This document shows, in pieces, positions 57,938-64,000 of a stretch of DNA of 64,000 nucleotides. The notes beneath the pieces were generated by a model, which was not told the DNA's origin, made no database searches, and saw nothing but the letters and a program-made list of their open reading frames with translations. The stretch's first letter is position 1. Every line of letters starts with the position of its first letter. Position numbers and translations under genes: made by a program. Origin of the DNA: JACNKJ01 sp964344565 (lineage in GTDB: Bacteria; Krumholzibacteriota; Krumholzibacteriia; JACNKJ01); contig CAYFNT010000006.1 of the NCBI GenBank assembly GCA_964344565.1, positions 92,705-156,704 on the forward strand, given 5' to 3'.

Positions 57938-58867
57938 TTACGACTTGCCTGAAATCCCCAATAGGGCCTTGAAGTGGTCCAGACGATCCGAGAATTCCTC
58001 CCGGCGGCGTCCCTCCAGGCCCTTCACTCCCAAGCCCTCCACCGCCAGGGATCCCAGAACCGAGCCGGCCAGCGCCGCCTCGCGCAGGGTCTCGGCCGTT
58101 AGATCGCCGGCCACGGCCAGGCTTCCCATGACGCCTCCCGCGAAGGAGTCGCCGGCTCCGGTGGGATCGATCAACTCTTTGACGGGATAGCCGGGCAGGG
58201 GAATGATCTCGCCATCCACGAAGAGCAGGACACCGTGCTCTCCCTTCTTGAGGCAGATATTCTTTACGCCTTTTTTGAGGATCTTTTCGCCTGCCCTCAC
58301 CACATTGGAGTGGCCGCCCAGGAGCCTGGCTTCCTCGTCGTTGAGGAAGAGCAGATCCACCCGCGGCAGCACGGCGGCGAACTCCTCGGGTGTAGTGTTG
58401 ATCCAGAGATTCATGGTGTCCAGTGCCACGAGCTTCGGCCCGTGGACCGCATCCAGGACCTGTCCCTGCAGGGTGGGATGGATGTTCGCCAGGAAGACGA
58501 TCTCTTCGTCGGCGAAATCGCCGGGGAGCTCGGGTTGGAAATCCTCGAAGACACCGAGCTCGGTGAAGAGGGTCTCGCGGCTGCTGAAGTCTTCGTTGTA
58601 CTCGCCGCCCCACCGAAAGGACTTCCCGGGACGCTTCGCCACGCCGCCCAGATCGGCCCCCACGGCTTCCAGGCGGGCGAGATCCTTCGCTTCGAAATCG
58701 TCGCCCACCACGGCCACCACTCGGCTGACGACTCCCGTGAGCGCCGCGGAGAAACTGAAATGCGACGCGCTCCCGCCCAGCAGGCCTTCGCCCGATTGCG
58801 TCGCCGTGCGCAGATCGTCGTAGGCGACCGAGCCCACGACCAGGATGCTGGCCTGCTTCCCGTTCAT
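57938..58867 (-). CDS. PfkB-family carbohydrate/nucleoside kinase
   Basis: Ribokinase-fold kinase of 309 residues. It starts SILVVGSVAYDD, has the substrate region GGSASHFSFSAALTG and VGDDFEAKDL, and ends with the anion hole/catalytic motif DPTGAGDSFAGGVMGSL with the base Asp. The pattern is near that of adenosine or sugar kinases of the PfkB family, but the substrate cannot be read. The ATG has AAGGA 7 nt upstream; a GTG two codons earlier overlaps the argS stop and is possible. It is the last gene of ispB-rsfS-argS-pfkB. Confidence 0.9.
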   Translation of the reverse strand: MNGKQASILVVGSVAYDDLRTATQSGEGLLGGSASHFSFSAALTGVVSRVVAVVGDDFEAKDLARLEAVGADLGGVAKRPGKSFRWGGEYNEDFSSRETLFTELGVFEDFQPELPGDFADEEIVFLANIHPTLQGQVLDAVHGPKLVALDTMNLWINTTPEEFAAVLPRVDLLFLNDEEARLLGGHSNVVRAGEKILKKGVKNICLKKGEHGVLLFVDGEIIPLPGYPVKELIDPTGAGDSFAGGVMGSLAVAGDLTAETLREAALAGSVLGSLAVEGLGVKGLEGRRREEFSDRLDHFKALLGISGKS

Positions 58868-58869
58868 CC

Positions 58870-60525
58870 TCACATCCTTTCGGGGGCGTCCACGCCCATG
58901 AGATCGAGTCCGTTCACGAAGACCTGCCGCGTGGCCCGGCAGAGAGCGAGCCGCGCGCCGCTGAGCGCCGCGTCGCCGGACACGATCTGATGCTCGTGGT
59001 AGAAACGATGGAAAAGCGTGGCCACCTCGCTCAGATACTGGAAGAGCCGGTTGGGCTCCCGGGCCTTCGCCGCCGCGGCGATGAGTTCGGGGAAACGTTC
59101 GAGCTCCCGGATGAGCGCCAGTTCCTCCTCCTCCGCCAGGAGCGACAGATCGGGATCGGCGGGCTCGGCAACGCCGTCATCCGCAGCCTTGCGCAGCACG
59201 CCCGCGATGCGCGCCGTGGCGTACTGGGCGTAGAAGATGGGGCTCTTGCTGCTCTGCTCCCGGGCCATCTCCAGATCGAAGTCCAGGTGGCTTTCGGCCC
59301 GGCGCGTCAGGAAGTAGGTGCGCGCCACGTCCACGCCGACGTCCGCGACAAGATCCTCCATGGTCACGAACTCGCCGGCCCGTTTGCTCATGGCCACGGC
59401 CTCTCCGCCCTCGACCAGGGTCACCCACTGAAGCAGGATGACTTCCAGCCAATCCGCGCCCGCGCCGATGGCCTGGGCCACGGCCTTGAGTCTGGCCACG
59501 TGGCTGTGGTGATCGGGACCGAGCACGTAGATGGCTTTCTGGAAGCCGCGGGCGAATTTGTCGCGGGCGTAGGCCACGTCGGCGAGCAGATAGGACGCCA
59601 CGCCATCGCTCTTGAGCACCACCCGATCTTTCTCGTCGCCGAAGTCGCTGGTCTTGAACCAGACGGCGCCTTCCTTTTCGTAGGTGAGCTCTTTCTCGTT
59701 CAGATAGGCGAGGGCCTCTTCGAGCTTTCCGCCTTCGTGCAGGCTCTTCTCGCTGAACCAGACGTCGAAGGGCGTGCGGAAGGCGTCCATCTGCTGGCGC
59801 ACCTGACCCACGAGCTGGCCGATGGCGTAGCGGGCGAAGGCTTCGGTCGGATCATCGGCGGACAGCATTTCCTCGGCCCTCGCGGTTTCCATGGCTTCAG
59901 CCATGTCCTTGAGATAGAGGCCGTGGTAGCCGTTCTCGGGAATCGAAAGCGGCTCGCCCTGGCGCTCTTTCCAGCGGGCGATGAGGCTAGCGCCCAGGGT
60001 CCTGACCTGTCCGCCTGCGTCGTTGAGGAAGTACTCGCGGGTGACCGTGTGGCCCGAGAAATCGAGCATGCGGGCCAGGGTCGATCCGAAGGCCGCGGCC
60101 CGGGCCGACACCACGACCGCAGGGCCCGTGGGATTCGCGCTCACGAACTCCAGGTTGATCTTTTCGCCGCCGCCGACCTCGCTGCGTCCGTATTCCGACC
60201 CGAGCGCCAGGATGCTCGCCAGGGCCGCGTGCACCTCGCCGGCGGCCAGTCGGAAATTCAGGAAGCCGGGCCCGGCCACCTCGGCCGTGGCGCGTCCCTC
60301 AAGTTTCTCGTTGCACCAGGCGGCGAGCCCTTCGGCCAGCTCGCGGGGCGGCATGCCCAGGCGCTTCGCCGAGGCCATGGCCACGTTGCAGGCCAGGTCG
60401 CCGTGGGAGCGGTCGCGGGGATTGTCCAGCTGGATCTTCAGCGGCCTCTCGCCCTGGAAAAGCCCGGCATCGGCGTGCCGGGCCTCGAAATAGTCCCGAA
60501 GGACCTGCGCGATCAGGTCTTTCAT
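58870..60525 (-). CDS. argS: Arginyl-tRNA synthetase with altered HIGH motif
   Basis: 551-residue class I synthetase. It has the ArgRS N-terminal tRNA D-loop domain (1-95, ending GPGFLNFRL), the catalytic Rossmann fold with EFVSANPTGP (127-135), the YVLGPDHHSHVARL block, MSKRAGEFVT (KMSKS equivalent) and the C-terminal anticodon domain. At the HIGH position, where NPTGPLHVGHGR is usual, it reads NPTGPAVVVSAR, so both His are absent. The rest is intact and it is the only argS here. Its ATG overlaps the rsfS stop (ATGA). See the separate finding. Confidence 0.93.
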   Translation of the reverse strand: MKDLIAQVLRDYFEARHADAGLFQGERPLKIQLDNPRDRSHGDLACNVAMASAKRLGMPPRELAEGLAAWCNEKLEGRATAEVAGPGFLNFRLAAGEVHAALASILALGSEYGRSEVGGGEKINLEFVSANPTGPAVVVSARAAAFGSTLARMLDFSGHTVTREYFLNDAGGQVRTLGASLIARWKERQGEPLSIPENGYHGLYLKDMAEAMETARAEEMLSADDPTEAFARYAIGQLVGQVRQQMDAFRTPFDVWFSEKSLHEGGKLEEALAYLNEKELTYEKEGAVWFKTSDFGDEKDRVVLKSDGVASYLLADVAYARDKFARGFQKAIYVLGPDHHSHVARLKAVAQAIGAGADWLEVILLQWVTLVEGGEAVAMSKRAGEFVTMEDLVADVGVDVARTYFLTRRAESHLDFDLEMAREQSSKSPIFYAQYATARIAGVLRKAADDGVAEPADPDLSLLAEEEELALIRELERFPELIAAAAKAREPNRLFQYLSEVATLFHRFYHEHQIVSGDAALSGARLALCRATRQVFVNGLDLMGVDAPERM

Positions 60526-60902
60526 GGCCGGGCGCCCTCGTCGTGGATCTCCTCCATGGGCGCGTCGCCCCATAGTTTTTCCAGCGCGTAGTACTCGCGG
60601 GTCTCCGCCCGGAAGATGTGCACTACCACGTTCACGAAATCCAGCAGCACCCATCGCTGGGTGTCAGCGCCCTCCACATGCCAGGGCTTGACCTTGGGCT
60701 TCACGTTGATCTTGAGCAGCTCATCCTGGACGAAGTCGGCAATGGCCTTCACATGCACGTCGCTGCTGCCCGAACAGATGACGAAGTAGTCGGTGACCGA
60801 GCTGAGGCCGCGGAGGTCGAGGATCATGACGTCCTCGGCCTTCTTCTCGAGGCTGAGCTGTGCGGCCGTTTGGGCCAGGGCTTCGTTGCTGATTTCGCTC
60901 AT
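60522..60902 (-). CDS. rsfS: Ribosomal silencing factor RsfS
   Basis: RsfS binds L14 and blocks 70S assembly in starvation. The 126-residue protein has the family core DVMILDLRGLSSVTDYFVICSGSSDVHVKAIADFVQDEL. VKPWHVEGADTQRWVLLDFVNVVVHIFRAETREYYALEKLW follows. Length is typical. It overlaps ispB by one base (TGATG) and argS by four. Together with hpf at 5.3 kb the window holds two factors that down-tune ribosomes. Confidence 0.97.
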   Translation of the reverse strand: MSEISNEALAQTAAQLSLEKKAEDVMILDLRGLSSVTDYFVICSGSSDVHVKAIADFVQDELLKINVKPKVKPWHVEGADTQRWVLLDFVNVVVHIFRAETREYYALEKLWGDAPMEEIHDEGARP

Positions 60903-61894
60903 CAGAACTCCCGTTGCGTGACGAAGGACGCGGTGGCCTCGAGGGCCTCGCGTACGCGTCCCTTGGGCAGTGTTTCCAGGGCCTTCTGCGCCTCGCGACC
61001 CAGGCGGCGGGCCTCTTCCATGGCGGCTTCGAGGCCACCGTTCTCGCGCACCAGATTCACCAGTTCGGGCAGGGCCTCGCGGTCGCCGAGAAGCTCGCGG
61101 ATTTTCCCGCGGGTGGGCTCATCGCCCGATTCGTAGGCCATGAGCAGGGGCAGGGTCTGCTTGCCCTCGGACAGGTCGCTGCCCACGGGCTTGCCCAGGG
61201 TTTCCTCGTCGGACTGGTAGTCGAGGATGTCGTCCACGATCTGGAAGCTCAACCCCATGCTGCGCCCATAGGTGCCCAGAGCCTCGATCTCGGCGCTGTT
61301 GCGCCCGCCGAGGATCGCCCCGGACCGGCAACTGCCCTCGATGAGCCGCGCCGTCTTCTCGTAGATGACCTGGAAATAGGCCTCGCGGTCCAGGGGGCCC
61401 CGCTCCTTGAGCTCCAGCTGCAGCAGTTCGCCGATGCTCATCTTGTGGACGGTCCAGGCGAGCAGGCTCAGCACCTGGGTGAGCTCGGCCTCCACGAGCA
61501 GGGTGATGGCCCGCGAGTAGATGTAGTCGGCCATGAGGATGGCCGGGCCGTCGCCGAAGCGGGCGTTGAGCGTGGGCCGTCCGCGGCGCAGCTCGCTGGC
61601 GTCCACCACGTCGTCGTGGAGCAGGGTGGCCGTGTGGATCATCTCCACCACCCCGCCGGCGGTGATGGTCGATTCGTTGCTCTCGCCGGGAGCGCCCGCG
61701 GCCAGGATCACCAGGGCCGGGCGCAAACGCTTGCCGCTGGATCGGAAGACCTCGTCGCCCAGCCGGTCGATGTAGGGGATGTCCGAGCCCAGGGCGCCGG
61801 TCATGAACTCGTCGACGCGGGCGAGATCATCCTGCAGGGCGGCCTTGAGTCCGGAAGCGTCGAGCTTGAGACCTTTGAGGAAACCGGGCTTCAC
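60902..61894 (-). CDS. ispB: Trans-polyprenyl diphosphate synthase
   Basis: Long-chain isoprenyl diphosphate synthase of 330 residues, which supplies the side chain of respiratory quinones. The first Asp-rich motif is LLHDDVVDASELRRGRPT (DDxxD with one extra residue range) and the second is FQIVDDILDYQSDEE, with GGKRLRP-equivalent SSGKRLRPALV near residue 52. Chain length cannot be set, but residues before the first motif (HTATLL) are small, favouring long products. First gene of a four-gene operon with a good promoter. Confidence 0.93.
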   Translation of the reverse strand: MKPGFLKGLKLDASGLKAALQDDLARVDEFMTGALGSDIPYIDRLGDEVFRSSGKRLRPALVILAAGAPGESNESTITAGGVVEMIHTATLLHDDVVDASELRRGRPTLNARFGDGPAILMADYIYSRAITLLVEAELTQVLSLLAWTVHKMSIGELLQLELKERGPLDREAYFQVIYEKTARLIEGSCRSGAILGGRNSAEIEALGTYGRSMGLSFQIVDDILDYQSDEETLGKPVGSDLSEGKQTLPLLMAYESGDEPTRGKIRELLGDREALPELVNLVRENGGLEAAMEEARRLGREAQKALETLPKGRVREALEATASFVTQREF

Positions 61895-61950
61895 AGAGGC
61901 GTCCTGCCTGGGAAGGGGTTGGCGAGATCAGCTAGTTTTTCGGATAAGTC

Positions 61951-61979
61951 AAAGTATCATCGGCGCTTGGGACTGTCAA
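61951..61979 (-). promoter_or_regulatory. Promoter of ispB-rsfS-argS-pfkB
   Basis: TTGACA (61974-61979, perfect), 17-nt spacer, TACTTT (61951-61956; an overlapping GATACT gives a 15-nt spacer) on the minus strand, 57-85 nt before the ispB start. Confidence 0.6.
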
Positions 61980-62044
61980 CGGGGGGAGGTAGAGGAGAAG
62001 AAATCTGGAATCGCAATCGCAATGCTGATTGAAAGCCCCAATCC

Positions 62045-62073
62045 TTGCCCACAAACTTGTTTGTTGGTAGAAT
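62045..62073 (+). promoter_or_regulatory. Promoter of secreted-family genes 2 and 3
   Basis: TTGCCC (62045-62050), 17-nt spacer, TAGAAT (62068-62073), 25-53 nt before the start. TTGG-TAGAAT-NN-TCACAC matches the promoter of the paralog at 49536. Confidence 0.6.
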
Positions 62074-62097
62074 ACTCACACACAAAAGGCATTAAGC

Positions 62098-62730
62098 ATG
62101 AAGAGATTAATTCTAATTGTATGCGCTCTTCTGATCTCCAACGCATTGTTGGCTGACACTCAATGTGACGATTGGCCGGAAAATGACATCATCGGTCTAT
62201 TCGGGGATGAAGGTGCCTACACACTGGATACCCCCATCGTGCCCTACATCCCGATCGATGTGTATCTTATCGCGATTCTAAGAACCTCCTTCGAGTCTGG
62301 GATTCGTTCCGCAAGGTTTCGACTAGAGAACTTGCCGAGCAATGATGGATATCCCGATGGCCAATACACATTTGAGTTTGCATGTGATCATTTCTCAGGC
62401 GACATCTCGACCGAGATAGAGATTTCCTGGGACAACTCCATCGGTGCCGGCCATGGCATAGTTCAAATCGCTACTTTCGAATTCCTCATGTTCGATGAAA
62501 TGTGGATAGGCCCTGAATACGAGATTGCAGTCAGGCCTGGGATGGATTGCGGCTGCCTGGAGGTAGTCGACGGCAACGGGCTGTTCTTGCCTGCGGCTGG
62601 TTGCGCGTTCTTCTTCAATTGTAGCCCATACGATTCATGTTACGACTACTCACCTTCAAACAATTGTGTGGTCGGACCCCTTGTAGCTGTTGAGAACAGT
62701 TCCTGGAGCCACGTGAAAGCCCTGTTTTAG
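62098..62730 (+). CDS. Secreted family protein 2
   Basis: 210-residue exported protein, function unknown. A signal peptide (MKRLILIVCALLISNALLA) precedes the family domain: RSARFRLENLPSNDGYPDG, GHGIVQIATFEFLMFDEMWIG and RPGMDCGCLEVVDGNG, followed by GCAFFFNC and a Cys-rich loop. The tail reads VAVENSSWSHVKALF. Six or more cysteines point to disulfides in the periplasm or outside. Base composition is AT-richer than the chromosome average, like its paralogs. It stands 15 nt before gene 3, so the pair arose by tandem duplication and is co-transcribed. Confidence 0.8.
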   Translation: MKRLILIVCALLISNALLADTQCDDWPENDIIGLFGDEGAYTLDTPIVPYIPIDVYLIAILRTSFESGIRSARFRLENLPSNDGYPDGQYTFEFACDHFSGDISTEIEISWDNSIGAGHGIVQIATFEFLMFDEMWIGPEYEIAVRPGMDCGCLEVVDGNGLFLPAAGCAFFFNCSPYDSCYDYSPSNNCVVGPLVAVENSSWSHVKALF

Positions 62731-62745
62731 GGTATTGGAGGGAAC

Positions 62746-63378
62746 ATGAAGACGGCGATTGCCCTTACTTTTCTACTTGGACTCAATCTGAGCGCGAGTT
62801 CCGACGTACGGTCTGAATGGCCAATGGAAAGTGATTTCATCGGGGTGTTCGCAGACGATCAGGGAACCGAATGGTTCGAGGATATCTTTCCCTACCTCCC
62901 CCTCGAGTTGCACATCATCGCACTATTGGACGACTCTTGGCACGAAGGCATCCTCGCTGCGGAGTTCAAGCTGGATAACATGTCCAGCAACGAGGGCTAT
63001 CCGGTCGGACAGATCACCTTCCACTACACTTCCGATCTTGTGGCAGGAGACTTGCGAACGAACTTCTCGATCCAGTGGACTGAAGCCCAGGGCGCGGGCC
63101 TTGGTATCGTGCACATCGGGACAATGGAGTTCCTGATGTTCGACACAGATTGGATCGGCTACCACCACCATATGAGCGTGGCTCCCGGAGACGATTGCGA
63201 TTGCATCTCGACACTGCGCGCCGATGGCGAACGCATCCGAGCTTGGGGATGTGCTTTCATTTTCAACTGCGACTGGGATTGCTATGAATACTACTATCCG
63301 TACTCAAGCCTATGTGATGAAGGTCCACCCGTAGCGGTGGAAGAGAGTTCCTGGAGCCTCTTGAAGTCGCTCTTTTGA
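62746..63378 (+). CDS. Secreted family protein 3
   Basis: 210-residue tandem paralog of the preceding gene. The signal peptide ends near residue 18. Shared positions include AAEFKLDNMSSNEGYPVG, GAGLGIVHIGTMEFLMFDTDWIG, APGDDCDCIS and GCAFIFNC. The tail is VAVEESSWSLLKSLF. GGAGGG precedes the ATG. The best-conserved feature over all three paralogs, apart from the EFLMFD strand, is this 15-residue tail, which suggests a recognition role. No enzyme motif is seen. Confidence 0.8.
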   Translation: MKTAIALTFLLGLNLSASSDVRSEWPMESDFIGVFADDQGTEWFEDIFPYLPLELHIIALLDDSWHEGILAAEFKLDNMSSNEGYPVGQITFHYTSDLVAGDLRTNFSIQWTEAQGAGLGIVHIGTMEFLMFDTDWIGYHHHMSVAPGDDCDCISTLRADGERIRAWGCAFIFNCDWDCYEYYYPYSSLCDEGPPVAVEESSWSLLKSLF

Positions 63379-63399
63379 TGTTGGCAATCTCTTCCGTAC

Positions 63400-64000
63400 T
63401 CAGGATTTCAACATCATTCCCTCTCGCTCATGCAGATGCCGGTGACAGTTCGAGCAGAGCGTGATCAGATTCTCCTTGCCGTTGCCGCCACCTCGGCTGC
63501 GCGGTCGAATGTGGTGAACCTCGAGGAAATGTGTAGAGCGGCAGCCATTCGCCTGGCATCGGTGTCCGTCGCGCTGCAGCACCGCCCGTCTTCGAGAGGG
63601 CGCAATGCTCGACCTGTTGCGACCTCCAGGCGTCTGCGTTCGTGAATCGCAATCGATCTGCGCGCTTTCCGCGGTGCTCAATCGGCGGCGCTCGGGTCCC
63701 ACGGACTTCGTCTCGCATTCGGGACAGTGCTGCACCACCACCTGGTAGGGCGCCGCGCCGTCCACCCGGGTGGACTCGGCGCAGAGCGATTCCAGCGCCA
63801 TGAGCAGCACCTGCTCCCGGTCGCTATGATGCGTCTTCATCAGCTTCTCGAGCATGGCTTCGAACTTCGCCTTCGCAAGCGGCGACAGGCGCAGCGTCAA
63901 AGACTGCGCCGTCGCCGCCGCGGGCACCTCGCGCTCAGGCTCTAGCAGCTCGGTTTGGCCGGCATCCTTCTTCATGCGGTCCCGCGTCGCGCGACTCTTC
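63400..64000 (-). CDS. HNH endonuclease family protein, N-terminus cut by the window
   Basis: The frame is open to the window edge, so only the C-terminal 200 residues are seen; an internal Met at 63975 could also be the start. A helical region (LTLRLSPLAKAKFEAMLEKLMKTHHSDREQVLLMALESL) precedes a linker and then the HNH nuclease: RRAVLQRDGHRCQANGCRST, HFLEVHHIRPRSRGGGNGKENLITLCSNCHRHLHE, with the metal-binding HH, N and final H. This layout matches DUF222/HNH-type proteins that occur in many copies in some genomes. The gene contains a copy of the CCACCCGGGTGG palindrome. Role unknown. Confidence 0.85.
   Translation of the reverse strand, partial: KSRATRDRMKKDAGQTELLEPEREVPAAATAQSLTLRLSPLAKAKFEAMLEKLMKTHHSDREQVLLMALESLCAESTRVDGAAPYQVVVQHCPECETKSVGPERRRLSTAESAQIDCDSRTQTPGGRNRSSIAPSRRRAVLQRDGHRCQANGCRSTHFLEVHHIRPRSRGGGNGKENLITLCSNCHRHLHEREGMMLKS
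63760..63775. other. Third copy of the CCACCCGGGTGG palindrome, inside the HNH gene
   Basis: Perfect 16-bp palindrome GTCCACCCGGGTGGAC, located in the linker coding region before the HNH fold (encodes STRVDG). The same core is at 44426-44447 and 50119-50134. Confidence 0.7.

Overview
This 64 kb window reads as one continuous, gene-dense, GC-rich chromosome segment from a Gram-negative bacterium with a lipopolysaccharide outer membrane. The evidence is a complete KDO branch (kdsD, kdsC, kdsA, kdsB), lptB/lptC, lnt, lipoprotein signals and outer-membrane beta-barrels. The lineage cannot be fixed from the sequence alone. The HPr/HprK plus partial mannose-type PTS, the long Hpf, FG-GAP and thrombospondin-3-like proteins, and a recurring C-terminal tail (consensus AxEESSWSxxKxLF) suggest a deep-branching phylum near the FCB assemblage (Eisenbacteria/Krumholzibacteriota-like); this is inference. 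There are no rRNA or tRNA genes, no CRISPR array, no recognisable insertion sequence and no prophage.

Layout. 1-16 kb is a long leftward block: sugar nucleotidyltransferase (partial), PGI/PMI-like isomerase, ptsI, ptsH, EIIB, EIIA, hprK, hpf, rpoN, lptB, lptC, then kdsD-kdsC-kdsA-pyrG-kdsB, rpmA-rplU and rng. This links carbon-status phosphorelay, sigma-54, ribosome hibernation and LPS synthesis/export. 16-25 kb holds a Ca-repeat/propeller lipoprotein, proline dehydrogenase, truD-trmB, a dNK-pcnB-mpg operon and a RES/Xre toxin-antitoxin pair. 25-32 kb carries a saccharopine-dehydrogenase-like gene with a small lipoprotein, then the purine operon purL-purQ-(tandem PurS-like)-purF. 32-44 kb has sppA, an XRE-TM-FG-GAP regulator, an OmpW-sized barrel, tal-htrA-purB, and tldD-tldE-glycosyltransferase-ecfT-truA. 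44-50 kb is an envelope cluster: nudix, prmA, a POTRA-barrel protein, an M23 lipoprotein and lnt. 50-58 kb has a sigma-54 activator, purM, an HD-GYP protein preceded by a 19-codon mini-gene, a protein of unknown function, and a HlyD-VTC-DUF4956 operon. 58-64 kb has ispB-rsfS-argS-pfkB, two secreted paralogs of the 49.5 kb gene and a partial HNH endonuclease.

Most operons use translational coupling (ATGA, GTGA or TGATG overlaps). Many have a recognisable TTGACN-N17-TANNNT promoter. One excellent -24/-12 sigma-54 promoter lies directly in front of the sigma-54 activator gene. The most notable candidates for new biology are the three-member secreted family with a shared C-terminal tail and shared promoter, the HlyD-VTC-DUF4956 operon, the tandem PurS-like protein, an arginyl-tRNA synthetase lacking a recognisable HIGH motif, the membrane XRE/FG-GAP regulator, and two dispersed short-repeat families (a heptamer tandem repeat and a CCACCCGGGTGG palindrome).
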